Assembly (NCBI GenBank): GCA_934229625.1
Contig: CAKQDU010000004.1
Location: forward strand, 1-64,000
Direction of reading: 5' to 3'
Length of the DNA: 64,000 nucleotides
Source: an uncultured Alphaproteobacteria bacterium
GTDB lineage: Bacteria; Pseudomonadota; Alphaproteobacteria; RF32; CAG-239
Positions within the stretch are counted from its first letter, which is position 1, and each line of letters starts with the position of its first letter. The position numbers and the translations under genes are program-made. Shown piece after piece: positions 36,876-46,412 of this stretch. A model generated the notes under the pieces. It did no database searches, was not told the origin of the DNA, and saw only the letters and a program-made list of their open reading frames with translations.

Positions 36876-37463
36876 ATGAATATTATAGCAATTACAGGCT
36901 CTATAGGCTGCGGCAAAACTTTTTTAGCAAAAATCATAAGAAAACTTGGATATGTGGTTTATGACGCCGATAAATGGGTTAAATATTTATACTATCGTCC
37001 GGAGTTTTTAAATGTTATTAAACAAAATTTTCCTAAAGTTTTTGATGATGACGGCAGTTTTAATAAACGAAAATTAAGAAATTTAGTGTTTAATGATAAT
37101 ACTGAATTGAAACGGTTGGAAAAAATCATTCATCCGTTTTTAAGAAGAAAATTATTAAATGTTATTCATAAGAATGCCAAGACTGAAAGAGTTTTCTTTT
37201 TTGACGCAGCTCTGCTCTTTGAAATGAAGTGGAATATATATTGTCAGGCCGTTATATTGGCTGATGTAGATAAAAATATTCAAAAACAACGTGTTATGAA
37301 AAGAGATAACATAAGCGCTGAAGACTTTGAAAAAATTGTTTCGCTGCAGATGGATAACGAACATAAAAAAATGTTTACAGATGTAATTATAAATACTAAC
37401 AAGCCTGAAAATTTATTAAAATCTGAGCTTATTAAAGTTATAAAAGAGTTAACAAATGCGTGA
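36876..37463 (+). CDS. coaE: Dephospho-CoA kinase
   Basis: Last step of coenzyme A synthesis: phosphorylates the ribose 3'-hydroxyl of dephospho-CoA. 195 residues, P-loop GSIGCGKT at residues 8-15, then VYDADKWVKYLY for substrate binding and LIRVIHPFLRRK-like IIHPFLRRKLL. It overlaps dnaQ by eight bases; coaE-dnaQ is a conserved alphaproteobacterial pair. It is the first gene right of the proposed origin, with only a weak purine stretch (AAGGCAAAAG) before the ATG. Confidence 0.93.
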   Translation: MNIIAITGSIGCGKTFLAKIIRKLGYVVYDADKWVKYLYYRPEFLNVIKQNFPKVFDDDGSFNKRKLRNLVFNDNTELKRLEKIIHPFLRRKLLNVIHKNAKTERVFFFDAALLFEMKWNIYCQAVILADVDKNIQKQRVMKRDNISAEDFEKIVSLQMDNEHKKMFTDVIINTNKPENLLKSELIKVIKELTNA

Positions 37464-38175
37464 GATATGTTTTGATACTGAAACAACAGGTTTAGACCCG
37501 GACACCGGAGATAGATTGGTTGAAATCGGAGCGGTTGAGTTGATTAACCATTTACCGACAGGTAAAATTTATCATGAATATATAAATCCTGAACGTGATG
37601 TTCCGGAAGAAGTTGTAAAAGTGCATGGTTTGGATAATGAATTTTTAAAAGACAAGCCGGTTTTCAGAGATGTTGCTCAATCATGGATAGAGTTTATAGG
37701 CGATGACGGAATTTTAGTGGCTCATAATGCCGCATTTGACTTGAAGTTTATAAATTTTGAATTAAAAAAGTGCGGATTTCAAACGTATGAATGGGATAGA
37801 GTTGTAGATACATTGGCTATTGCCAGAAATGAATTTCCTGGAGCGCGTAACAATTTGGACGCTTTGTGTCGCCGCTTTAATATTGATAACTCCGCCCGTA
37901 CGTATCACGGAGCTTTGTTGGATGCTCAACTGTTGGCCGAAGTTTATCTTCAGCTTTTAGGCGGGGATGAACCTAGTATTAACTTTGTTAAATCATCGGC
38001 TGAAACATCGCAGAAACATGGTGAAAATATTCATTTTTATGCTGAAAATGTCCAAAAACGCAGTTTTTCTTTATCTGCCGAAGAACAACAGGCTCATCTG
38101 GATTTTTTAAGTAAAAGCATAAAAAATGCGCTATGGTTGCAAAATACTGAAAGTGAAACCAAAAAAGATGCTTAA
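37456..38175 (+). CDS. dnaQ: DNA polymerase III epsilon subunit (3'-5' exonuclease)
   Basis: Proofreading exonuclease of the replicative polymerase. 239 residues. Exo I FDTETTGLD, Exo II HNAAFDLKFI and Exo III YHGALLDAQLLAEVY carry the acidic metal ligands and the catalytic His. The C-terminal tail would bind the alpha subunit. Start overlaps coaE by eight bases, end overlaps the permease gene by eight. Confidence 0.95.
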   Translation: MREICFDTETTGLDPDTGDRLVEIGAVELINHLPTGKIYHEYINPERDVPEEVVKVHGLDNEFLKDKPVFRDVAQSWIEFIGDDGILVAHNAAFDLKFINFELKKCGFQTYEWDRVVDTLAIARNEFPGARNNLDALCRRFNIDNSARTYHGALLDAQLLAEVYLQLLGGDEPSINFVKSSAETSQKHGENIHFYAENVQKRSFSLSAEEQQAHLDFLSKSIKNALWLQNTESETKKDA

Positions 38176-39436
38176 ACAGCTGCTGTATATTTACAATACC
38201 TATATAAATAAAAAAATGTTGATATTGCTGGCGTTGGGATTTACCAGTGGTTTCCCTTTTTTATTGGTTTTCGGAACGCTGAGCTTTTGGCTTAAGGACT
38301 TGGATATATCCTATACTTTAATCGGTGCTTTTTCTTTGGTTAAAATACCATATTCATTAAAATGGGTATGGTCTCCGCTGATAGATAATGTTAAATTGCC
38401 TTTTTTATATAAAATGGGACGCCGCCGTTCATGGGCGGTTTTTATTCAAATTTTGTTGTTTTGTTCTTTTGCGGCTATGGCTTTCACTAATCCTGAAAAA
38501 CATACGCTGCACATGGCTCTTTTTGCTTTTATAGCTAGTTTTTTATCAGCTTCGCAAGATATAGTGTTAGACGCATACAGAGTTGAAAGTTTTGAAAATG
38601 AGCCGGAAAAGCAGGCTTCAGGAGTTGCTATATATGTTCTTGGATATCGTTTAGGATTGATTTTTTCCGGTGCCGGAGCAATTTATATGGCTTCTTTTTT
38701 AAGTTGGCCGGAGGTATATTTAATTATGGCCGGTGGTTTGCTTGTTGGATTTATAGCAGTTCTTTTGGCAAAAGAGCCTCAGGTATATCAATATAAAAAA
38801 TATAAATTAAAGTTGAAAGATAGTATTGCGTTTATTAAAAATTCGCTGGTTAATCCTTTTAAGGATTTCACACAAAAAGAACATTGGTACTGGATATTAT
38901 TATTTATATTTACATATCGTTTAAGCAATGCTTATTTTGGTCCGATGAGTTTTCCTTTTTATGTTGATTTAGGTTTTTCAAAAGCGGAAATTGCTTCGGT
39001 TATCAAGATATATGGTATGGTTGCAGCTATTTTTGGTGGTTTGGCCGGTGGTTTGATTGTTATGAAAATCGGTCTTAAAAACAGTTTGCTTTTGTTTGGT
39101 GCGGCACAATGTTTCACAACATTTTTATTTTCGGTTCAGGCATATTACGGTCATAATATGCCGATGTTTATAACAATTATTACTTTGGAAAATTTTTCAT
39201 CTGGTTTAGCTACAACAGCTTTAGTTGCTTATATTTCTTCATTATGTAACAAATTGTATACGGCAACTCAATATGCATTGCTGTCGTCTGTAATGAGTTT
39301 GTCACGCGACATATTTTCTTCTACCAGCGGATTGGTTGCGCAATATGTTTCATGGAATGTATTTTTTATAATATGCGGATTTTTAAGTTTACCAAGTCTG
39401 ATAATTGTGTGGTTTTGCATAAAAAAAGATAAATAG
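38168..39436 (+). CDS. ampG: AmpG-like MFS permease
   Basis: A 422-residue inner-membrane transporter with about 12 helices. The sequence LALGFTSGFPFLLVFGTLSF and SLVKIPYSLKWVWSPLIDN followed by GRRRSW is the signature of AmpG, which imports anhydro-muropeptides for cell-wall recycling. ASQDIVLDAYRVE also fits. The ATG at 38168 is chosen because it lies next to the dnaQ end; an upstream start only adds an out-of-family stretch. Complements MltA in this window. Confidence 0.85.
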   Translation: MLKQLLYIYNTYINKKMLILLALGFTSGFPFLLVFGTLSFWLKDLDISYTLIGAFSLVKIPYSLKWVWSPLIDNVKLPFLYKMGRRRSWAVFIQILLFCSFAAMAFTNPEKHTLHMALFAFIASFLSASQDIVLDAYRVESFENEPEKQASGVAIYVLGYRLGLIFSGAGAIYMASFLSWPEVYLIMAGGLLVGFIAVLLAKEPQVYQYKKYKLKLKDSIAFIKNSLVNPFKDFTQKEHWYWILLFIFTYRLSNAYFGPMSFPFYVDLGFSKAEIASVIKIYGMVAAIFGGLAGGLIVMKIGLKNSLLLFGAAQCFTTFLFSVQAYYGHNMPMFITIITLENFSSGLATTALVAYISSLCNKLYTATQYALLSSVMSLSRDIFSSTSGLVAQYVSWNVFFIICGFLSLPSLIIVWFCIKKDK

Positions 39437-39500
39437 TAATTGTAAAAATTGAAAAAAGGCATTATAATAATAATGTTTTTTTTATTGAAAGATTTAAATA

Positions 39501-40655
39501 ATGGCCGATGAAAATAAAAATAAATCTTTAGGCGATAAAAGTGCCGAGCAATATTACGAAAAGCATCGCAAAGATGATATGGCTCAGATTTTAGGGCGTA
39601 GCGAATCATGGAAGGCCATAGCTAAACAAATTGATAAATTTTCTGAAAAATCGAATAATGGGCATATTGTAAATGATATTGTTTTTTCCGGCAAAATGTT
39701 GCAAGGCGGCAGTTTTGATGGTGAAAATTTTGAAAATGCCGATTTTAGCGGCAGTAATATGCAGGAAAGCAGCTTTAAAAATGCCAATATGCAAAATGCT
39801 GATTTTACAGGAGCGGATTTAAGCGGAGCGGATTTCAGCGGAGCTAATTTGGATGGAGCTGTTTTTGTCGGCGCGCAGCTTATAGGTACAAATTTTACCG
39901 GCGCGCACATGCACGGCGTAAAATTTCAAAATGCCAATTTACAGGACGCTATTCTTCTGGATGCCGATTTGGATAATCTTTCAATTGAAGAATTGCAGGA
40001 ACTTGTTGAATACTTAGCTAAATATTATCCTCATAAATTAAATTTAACCCGTTTAAATCTTACATTGCTGGATTTAAAACGCATAGACCTAACTCAGGTT
40101 AGTCTGCGCGGTGTGGATTTTACGGGATGCGATTTTACCGGTGTTAATATTTATGAACTTGATTTGAGCGAATGCGTTATTTCTCCGGCGCAGATTGAAC
40201 AGGCAATAGGACATGTGCCGACAGCTTTGGAATTGAAAAAAATTTTAGCGCCTAAAAATAAGAAAAAACCGCAAAAAATGAAGGGAATTGATTTTGAAGA
40301 CTTTTTTACCGGCGGCAATAAAAGCTTTGATTTAGACACAACTAGTATGGAAATAGATATCAATGCCATCGGTAAAAAGGGAAAAGAAATATTCAAGTCT
40401 TTCAAAAAACGAGATTCCGATGATAAAATCATGGAAAAATTCGGCAAGGAGAAAGAAAATAAAAATCCTGAAAAAAAAGAAAGCAACATAGAAGAACTTC
40501 GTAAAACCATAGAACAGCATAAACGTGAGGTTTTAGAGCGCCGTCAAGAAGTGCATGAAATTGAAAATAAAGAAAAAATGCGTGAGCAAATAAGAGAAAA
40601 AATTAAAGAAAATAAAGCAATGCTTATGCAGGTTCATTCTTCTAGGGAAAGATAA
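39501..40655 (+). CDS. Pentapeptide-repeat protein with coiled-coil tail
   Basis: A 384-residue protein. Roughly residues 70-155 consist of A(D/N)LXX pentapeptides (for example NADFTGADLSGADFSGANLD), forming a right-handed beta-helix. A second short run lies near 190-225. The C-terminal third is highly charged and coiled-coil (ENKEKMREQIREKIKENK). Such helices mediate protein binding; some mimic DNA. It ends one base into the rarA start. No signal peptide. Specific function unknown. Confidence 0.8.
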   Translation: MADENKNKSLGDKSAEQYYEKHRKDDMAQILGRSESWKAIAKQIDKFSEKSNNGHIVNDIVFSGKMLQGGSFDGENFENADFSGSNMQESSFKNANMQNADFTGADLSGADFSGANLDGAVFVGAQLIGTNFTGAHMHGVKFQNANLQDAILLDADLDNLSIEELQELVEYLAKYYPHKLNLTRLNLTLLDLKRIDLTQVSLRGVDFTGCDFTGVNIYELDLSECVISPAQIEQAIGHVPTALELKKILAPKNKKKPQKMKGIDFEDFFTGGNKSFDLDTTSMEIDINAIGKKGKEIFKSFKKRDSDDKIMEKFGKEKENKNPEKKESNIEELRKTIEQHKREVLERRQEVHEIENKEKMREQIREKIKENKAMLMQVHSSRER

Positions 40656-41974
40656 TGGAAGAAACTCTTTTTTCAAACAAAATAAAACGACCTTTGGCAG
40701 ATAGGCTGCGACCGACAAAATTGGAAGAAGTTGTCGGTCAAGACCAGATTGTCGGAGCTGATGCACCATTGGGACGCATGTTAAAATCCGGCAAAATAAG
40801 CTCTTTTATTTTATGGGGACCTCCGGGTTGCGGAAAAACAACAATTGCTCGTTTGATTGCGGAATACACAAATCTTTATTTTGAACAAATATCAGCGGTT
40901 TTTTCCGGCGTTGCCGATTTAAAGCGTGTTTTTCAATATGCGCAGGAACGGCGTGCTAATCAGGGTAAAGGCACATTGCTTTTTGTAGATGAAATTCATC
41001 GCTTCAATAAATCTCAGCAAGATGGTTTTTTGCCGTATGTTGAAGATGGTACGGTTATTTTGGTTGGTGCCACAACCGAAAATCCTTCGTTTGAACTAAA
41101 CTCAGCTTTGCTTTCGCGCTGTCAGGTTTTTGTGCTTAATCGTTTAACTTCTGATGATTTTGAAATTTTATTGGAAAGAGCTGAAAAAGAAGAAGGACGA
41201 AAATTACCGGTTGATGAAGAAGCTCGTGATTTTATAAAGGAAATAGCCGACGGCGACGGCCGCTATATTTTGAATATTGCAGAAAATATTTGGTCGTATG
41301 CGCAAAATGGTGAAACTTTTAACAAAGAGCAGATTTTAAATATAATTCGTTCGCGAGCGCCTATATATGACAAAGGCAGAGACGGTCACTATAATTTAAT
41401 TTCCGCCGTGCATAAATCTTTACGAGGTTCCGATGTTGACGCTGCCCTATATTGGGTGGCCAGAATGCTTGTGGCTGGAGAAGACCCGCGCTACATTTTG
41501 CGCCGGTTGTTAAGATTTTCTGTTGAAGATGTTTCTTTAGCCGACCCTAACGCCGTCAGTCAAGCGATTGCGTGTAGTGAAACTTATGAGCGCTTGGGTT
41601 CGCCAGAAGGAGAACTAGCTATTATGCAATTAACCGCCTATTTAGCAACAGCTCCTAAATCTGCAAGTGTGTATAAGGCGATGCATAAAGCATTTGACGC
41701 GGCTCGGCAAACAGGTTCATTGATGCCGCCAAAACATATTTTGAACGCTCCTACTAAATTGATGAAAGATTTAGGGTATAAAAAAGACTATATATATGAC
41801 CAAGATTTGGAAGACGGCTTTTCCGGTCAAAATTATTTTCCGGACGGCATGAGCCGTTCAAAATACTATAATCCGGTAGACCGTGGTTTTGAGCGTGAAA
41901 TTAAAAAACGTATAGAATATTTTGACAGGCTACGTAAAGAAAAACAAGCTAAAATGAAAGAAAAAAATGGCTGA
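40655..41974 (+). CDS. rarA: Replication-associated recombination protein RarA (MgsA)
   Basis: AAA+ ATPase acting at stalled forks, related to clamp loaders. 439 residues. Walker A WGPPGCGKTTIARL, Walker B LLFVDEIHRFNKSQQDGFLP, sensor 1 GATTENPSFELN and the C-terminal MgsA domain (PPKHILNAPTKLMKDLGY) are present. It overlaps the previous gene's stop by one base and the next gene by eight. Confidence 0.94.
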   Translation: MEETLFSNKIKRPLADRLRPTKLEEVVGQDQIVGADAPLGRMLKSGKISSFILWGPPGCGKTTIARLIAEYTNLYFEQISAVFSGVADLKRVFQYAQERRANQGKGTLLFVDEIHRFNKSQQDGFLPYVEDGTVILVGATTENPSFELNSALLSRCQVFVLNRLTSDDFEILLERAEKEEGRKLPVDEEARDFIKEIADGDGRYILNIAENIWSYAQNGETFNKEQILNIIRSRAPIYDKGRDGHYNLISAVHKSLRGSDVDAALYWVARMLVAGEDPRYILRRLLRFSVEDVSLADPNAVSQAIACSETYERLGSPEGELAIMQLTAYLATAPKSASVYKAMHKAFDAARQTGSLMPPKHILNAPTKLMKDLGYKKDYIYDQDLEDGFSGQNYFPDGMSRSKYYNPVDRGFEREIKKRIEYFDRLRKEKQAKMKEKNG

Positions 41975-42344
41975 GTATATCTATAAAATATGTGTTAGCT
42001 ATAATGTTTTTTGCAAGCTGCAGGAATGCGATATTATTCCAAGTCTTGAAGAAAATCATGTAGGGCTGGAAATTCATATTTCTAAAGAAGATTATAAAAA
42101 ATTATCTGATGAGGAAAAGAAAAATTTAAAGCAGTATGAAGTTGTAAATTCTCCATTGCCGAAACAGCGCAAAATTGGACCGCTGTTTGATGAAATAAAA
42201 GCCGAAGATTTAAATAGCGCTGCTGAAAAAATCAAGTGTAAAATGAAAATACCGGATTTAGCAAAATCTAAAAATATAAAACAAAAGTATTATATTCCCA
42301 GAACAATAGGCAAAGTTAACACAAAGAAAAAAGGTGGTAGATAA
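41967..42344 (+). CDS. Small hypothetical protein
   Basis: A 125-residue soluble protein I do not recognise. An N-terminal alpha/beta start (YIYKICVSYNVFCKLQECD) is followed by a lysine-rich, helical and basic tail (NIKQKYYIPRTIGKVNTKKK). It overlaps rarA by eight bases and ends one base before the rluC start, so it is within the same operon. A nucleic-acid role is only a guess. Confidence 0.5.
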   Translation: MAEYIYKICVSYNVFCKLQECDIIPSLEENHVGLEIHISKEDYKKLSDEEKKNLKQYEVVNSPLPKQRKIGPLFDEIKAEDLNSAAEKIKCKMKIPDLAKSKNIKQKYYIPRTIGKVNTKKKGGR

Positions 42345-42345
42345 A

Positions 42346-43275
42346 ATGTCAGGCGTAACAATAGTTAAAATAAAAGCAGAAGATGACGGCATAAGGCTTA
42401 ACCGTTGGTTTTTGCGTGAATATCCTTCTTTGAGCTTAGGGCGTTTGCAAAAACTTTTGCGTACCAAACAAATTAAAGTAGACGGCAAAAGAGCCGAAAC
42501 ATCTACTAGATTAACCACAGGTCAAGAATTGCGCTTACCTCCTCTGGATAAGGAAAAAGCCGTGAAAACCGCTGAAAATATCAGCAAAAATGATGCTGAT
42601 TATATAATGTCTTTAGTAATTTATAAAGATAAAGATATTATAGCTCTTAATAAACCGTCCGGATTGGCTGTGCAAGGGGGAACTAATACCTCTCGTCATG
42701 TTGACGGATTTTTAGAAGCTTTAAAATTTGAAAACAATGAAAAACCGAAATTAGTTCATCGTATAGATAAAGAAACCAGCGGTATTTTATTGTTGGCGCG
42801 CAATCGAAAATCAGCAGAAATATTAACTAAAGCTTTTAGAGAACACAGTTTGCAGAAAACATATTTGGCTTTGGTGCGCGGCTGTCCGCAAAGACTTAGC
42901 GGAGAAATAAATTTACCATTGGAAAAAGTCGGCGAAAAAATGGAAGTTGTAAAAGGAGGTAAAAAAGCCGTTACAACTTATGAGGTTTTAGATAGTGCTG
43001 CTAAAAAATATGCTTTATTGGCGGCGTCTCCGCTGACAGGCAGAACACATCAGATTAGAGCGCATTTAGAAGCGTTAGGCTGTCCTATTTTAGGCGATAA
43101 TAAATATTATGGAGTGGAACGTGTACGTTTAAAAGAGGTTGCGGATAAACTATATTTACATGCGTATAAAATAGATTTATCTGAGATATATGGTAAAAAT
43201 ATGGTAATTTATGCCGAATTGCCGCAATATTATAAAGAAGCATGTGCGTTTTTTGGATTGGAGTATAAAAAATGA
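42346..43275 (+). CDS. Ribosomal large-subunit pseudouridine synthase RluC/RluD type
   Basis: Converts uridines of 23S rRNA to pseudouridine. 309 residues. N-terminal S4 RNA-binding domain (RLNRWFLREYPSLSLGRLQK) and a RluA-class catalytic domain with HRIDKETSGILLLAR, where Asp is the catalytic residue. GRTHQIRAHLEALGCPI follows. The ATG at 42346 follows AAAGGTGG. RluC next to an ATP12-type gene is a recurrent alphaproteobacterial context. Confidence 0.93.
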   Translation: MSGVTIVKIKAEDDGIRLNRWFLREYPSLSLGRLQKLLRTKQIKVDGKRAETSTRLTTGQELRLPPLDKEKAVKTAENISKNDADYIMSLVIYKDKDIIALNKPSGLAVQGGTNTSRHVDGFLEALKFENNEKPKLVHRIDKETSGILLLARNRKSAEILTKAFREHSLQKTYLALVRGCPQRLSGEINLPLEKVGEKMEVVKGGKKAVTTYEVLDSAAKKYALLAASPLTGRTHQIRAHLEALGCPILGDNKYYGVERVRLKEVADKLYLHAYKIDLSEIYGKNMVIYAELPQYYKEACAFFGLEYKK

Positions 43276-45086
43276 AAAAATTTTTAATAATTTTATTTGT
43301 AATCATTTTAGTCCCTGTGCTTGGTTTGATTACATTTTTGAAATTTGCAGATTTTAATAATTATAAACCGCAAATTGAAGCAATGGCGCTGAAATATGCG
43401 AATATGATTGTTAAAATCAATGGCGACTTAAAAATAGGTGTTTCTCTTAAACCTAGTATAGAATTAAATGATGTATCGGTTGCTAAAGCAGAAAATAATC
43501 AGCCGGTGGCGCAAATAGGCCAAGCTCAGGTGCAGTTTTCTTTGTTGCCGCTTTTGAAAAAAGAAATTGTGGTAGATACGGTTAAAACTTCTGATACAAA
43601 TGTTTTTTACAGCGACAAGGATAGCGTAGAAATAAAAGATTTGGCTGTGGGAATGGATAGCTTTGATTCTCCTATCAATCTAAGCTTTGATACTGTTGTT
43701 TCCGGTGTGCAAATTACCGGCGATGGTACAACGTCTTCATTTAAGTCTATTCAAGATTCAGAATATAATGATGTTTCCGCAAAATTACAGATAAATGTTT
43801 TGGGGTATACATTAAATTATGATGGCGGAGTTAAAGGTCTGACAAAGGGATTAACTTCTGAGGGTTTATATGAAATTAAATATAAATCAAATAAAATAAA
43901 TGGAAATATTTTAGCTGATTTAACCGGAAAAACACCGTATTTAAAGCTTAATGCTGCCAGCGATAATTTGAATGTGTATGAATTTACAGAAACTAAAAAA
44001 GCTGATATTAACTGGCTTATATCAGAAGCTCAGGCTAATGATTTAATTAAAAATACCCCTATTCCGTATGATGTTTTAAAGTCTGTAAACGCTGATGTTA
44101 GTATTGACCTTAAAACAGTTAACATCACACCAGATATGACTTTGACGAATATTTTAACCGATTTAGCTTTGAAAAACGGTGTATTTAAAGCTGATATAAA
44201 GAATATAAACGGCGGAGACGGTGTGATTAAGGGCGTTGCAACTCTTGACGCTAATACAAAAAATATGAATGTTAATTTGACAGGTAATGGCATAGTTTTG
44301 CAAAAATTAAACAAAAATTTTGCCGATTCAGGTAATGATGCTTTATATGTAAAAAGCGGCGGAAAAAGTGATTTTAGCATAAAATTAAATACTTTCGGAA
44401 TTGATACAGACCAATATTTAGCAAATATGAATGGTCAGGTTGTAGCAATTATTGACAGCTCTGTTATGAATGTTAAAAGTTTGGAACGTTTGCAAGGCAA
44501 TATTATTGTTCAGATTCTTAATAATTTGCAATTGAATATTAGGAATAAAGATATGAAACTTAATTGCGCAGTTGTCCGCAGCGATATTAAAAAAGGTGTT
44601 GCAGAATTTCCTAAAGGAATAGCGTTTGATGCAAATGATTTTTATGTTGTGGCTGACGGCAGTGTAAATCTGTATAATGAAAAAATAGATTTGGATTTAC
44701 AACCTTTTTCAGGAAGAATCACAGATACAAATGTTTCATCTGTTTTAGGTTCATTACTAAGTGTTTCCGGAACAATGTCTAACCCGCGTGTCGGCTTAAA
44801 CAAAACACAGACAGCTAAAGCTGTTGTCGGTATTATTGCTACAGGTGGTCTATATAACGCCGGAGACATGGTTTTGAGTGCCGATTCTTCTCCATGCTAC
44901 ACAGCATTGCAGGGAACGGAATATGCAAACTATTTCAAAGCTTCGGAAACAGGCGTAAAAAATGATGCTTCGAAAACATATACCGACACTCAAAATGCTG
45001 TGAAAAAATCTTTAACAGACACTAAAGCAGCGGTAAAAGATTTAGGCAGCCAAGCCGGAAATTTATTGAAAGGTTTGGTTAAATGA
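43272..45086 (+). CDS. AsmA-family protein
   Basis: A 604-residue inner-membrane-anchored periplasmic protein. One N-terminal helix (about 3-20), then AsmA features: KFADFNNYKPQIEAMALKYA, MIVKINGDLKIGVSLKPSIELNDVSV-type start (INGDLKIGVSLKPSIELNDV) and a beta-rich body; the C-terminal LDLQPFSGRITDTN and SGTMSNPRVGL are typical. Relatives move lipids toward the outer membrane. ATGA overlap with rluC. Confidence 0.87.
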   Translation: MKKFLIILFVIILVPVLGLITFLKFADFNNYKPQIEAMALKYANMIVKINGDLKIGVSLKPSIELNDVSVAKAENNQPVAQIGQAQVQFSLLPLLKKEIVVDTVKTSDTNVFYSDKDSVEIKDLAVGMDSFDSPINLSFDTVVSGVQITGDGTTSSFKSIQDSEYNDVSAKLQINVLGYTLNYDGGVKGLTKGLTSEGLYEIKYKSNKINGNILADLTGKTPYLKLNAASDNLNVYEFTETKKADINWLISEAQANDLIKNTPIPYDVLKSVNADVSIDLKTVNITPDMTLTNILTDLALKNGVFKADIKNINGGDGVIKGVATLDANTKNMNVNLTGNGIVLQKLNKNFADSGNDALYVKSGGKSDFSIKLNTFGIDTDQYLANMNGQVVAIIDSSVMNVKSLERLQGNIIVQILNNLQLNIRNKDMKLNCAVVRSDIKKGVAEFPKGIAFDANDFYVVADGSVNLYNEKIDLDLQPFSGRITDTNVSSVLGSLLSVSGTMSNPRVGLNKTQTAKAVVGIIATGGLYNAGDMVLSADSSPCYTALQGTEYANYFKASETGVKNDASKTYTDTQNAVKKSLTDTKAAVKDLGSQAGNLLKGLVK

Positions 45087-45583
45087 TAGACTTTAAGCAA
45101 GCGGAAAAAGAAATAAAAGAACATCGTTCCGAAGTTATAGAAAAACTTGTCGAGTTTTCTTTTACGGATGTTATTTTGTTTTGGAGCGCCAACGGTGATG
45201 TTAAAAAATTACAAACTGAAAAGTGGCTTCCGGTACTAAAATGGCTGAATAATCGTTTTAGAATTACTCTTAAAGAAACAGATGGACTGACACCAATTCC
45301 GCAAAACGAAAATAACCGCGCCGGTTTTACGGAGATTTTAGAAAAAATGAGCTTAAAAATGCTTACGGCTTATTATTTGGCCGCTGTGCGTCTGAAATCT
45401 CCTTTGCTGGCTCTTGCCTTTACCGAAAAGAAAATAACCGCTTCCGAGGCTTTTGAGCTGGCTTATTTGGAAGAATTATATCAAAGTAAGTCGTGGGGTG
45501 TTGATGAAGAAGCTGAAAAAGGACGGCAATGTGTGAAAAAAGAGCTTTTGGAAACAGAAGAATTTCTGCACGGTAAAAAATAA
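45083..45583 (+). CDS. ATP12-family F1-ATPase assembly chaperone, short
   Basis: A 166-residue protein matching the C-terminal half of ATP12 chaperones, which help F1-ATPase alpha/beta assembly in mitochondria and Alphaproteobacteria. Signatures: LTAYYLAAVRLKSPLLALAF, EAFELAYLEELYQSKSWGVD and EEAEKGR. Usual length is about 230-260, so the N-terminal segment is missing or reduced; no frameshift is seen upstream because it overlaps asmA by four bases. Confidence 0.8.
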   Translation: MIDFKQAEKEIKEHRSEVIEKLVEFSFTDVILFWSANGDVKKLQTEKWLPVLKWLNNRFRITLKETDGLTPIPQNENNRAGFTEILEKMSLKMLTAYYLAAVRLKSPLLALAFTEKKITASEAFELAYLEELYQSKSWGVDEEAEKGRQCVKKELLETEEFLHGKK

Positions 45584-45864
45584 TGTTAAAATGCTTTTTA
45601 GTAAGCGGCAGGGTTCAGGGCGTCGGTTTTCGCTTTTGGACCCTGCGCCGCGTTTCTGAAATTGGTGGAATTTCTGGTTATGTCTGTAATCTACCTAGCG
45701 GAGATGTGCTGGTTTTGGCTGAAAGTGCAGAAGATAAACTGCGCCAGCTTGAAATATCTTTATATAAAGGTCCTATGTTTGCCAGAGTTGATAGCGTAAA
45801 AAATTTACCGGAGTTTATTTCGTATTTTCCGGCGCCGGAGAACGGTGTATTTAAACGTTTATAG
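45583..45864 (+). CDS. acyP: Acylphosphatase
   Basis: A 93-residue enzyme hydrolysing acyl phosphates. The catalytic loop GRVQGVGFRFWT includes the phosphate-binding Arg, and the Asn of YVCNLPSGDV completes the site. Overlaps the previous stop by one base. Last gene of the plus-strand run starting near coaE. Confidence 0.92.
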   Translation: MLKCFLVSGRVQGVGFRFWTLRRVSEIGGISGYVCNLPSGDVLVLAESAEDKLRQLEISLYKGPMFARVDSVKNLPEFISYFPAPENGVFKRL

Positions 45865-45933
45865 AACTGTAAGTCAGGTTTTTTATCACAAATTAGAGAA
45901 TATATTTTTGCCGAATATAAAAAGGAGGCCAAA

Positions 45934-46215
45934 ATGAAAAAAGTAGATAAAACCACCGAAAATATAAAACTTTGCCGCTGTATGACTTGTCCGTCATATA
46001 CGGAACATTGCAAGCTTAAAAACTCGCCGGAGAATTTTTTGAAATCTTTGGAAAATTTACAAAATATGCAGCATTATGAAAAATTGTATTGCGCGTTTGA
46101 AAAGAGTAATTGTATTTATCAGGATAAAGGCTGTGTCTGCAGCGAATGTGATGTTTATAAAAACTATAATCTGCAAAATCATGATTATTGTCTGCACACC
46201 GGTGGTGTTTTGTAA
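45934..46215 (+). CDS. Cys-rich DUF2769-like protein
   Basis: A 93-residue protein with nine cysteines: CRCMTCPSYTEHC, YCAFEKSNC, and KGCVCSECDVYKNY, closing with DYCLH. This spacing fits DUF2769-type small metal-binding proteins (iron-sulfur or zinc). AAGGAGG before the ATG is a strong ribosome binding site. A terminator follows. Function unknown. Confidence 0.75.
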   Translation: MKKVDKTTENIKLCRCMTCPSYTEHCKLKNSPENFLKSLENLQNMQHYEKLYCAFEKSNCIYQDKGCVCSECDVYKNYNLQNHDYCLHTGGVL

Positions 46216-46283
46216 GCGATTTTGTGGTCTGACAACAGTAATTATAAGTGTTATACAAATATAAATTTTAATGTCAGAAATCT

Positions 46284-46325
46284 ACCGCATTGTTCTTCTT
46301 TTTGGGGGAATAATGCGGTTTTTTA
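46284..46325 (+). terminator. Terminator after Cys-rich protein gene
   Basis: ACCGCATT (46284-46291) with AATGCGGT (46312-46319) and T-run. The arm and start of the loop (ACCGCATTGT-CTTCTTTTT) recur at 61217. Confidence 0.75.
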
Positions 46326-46412
46326 GACATTTTAGACTAAAAATTTCTTTACATTTAGTATAACAACACTATAATAAATCACAAATTTTATTATTAACTA
46401 ATACTTTTTATT

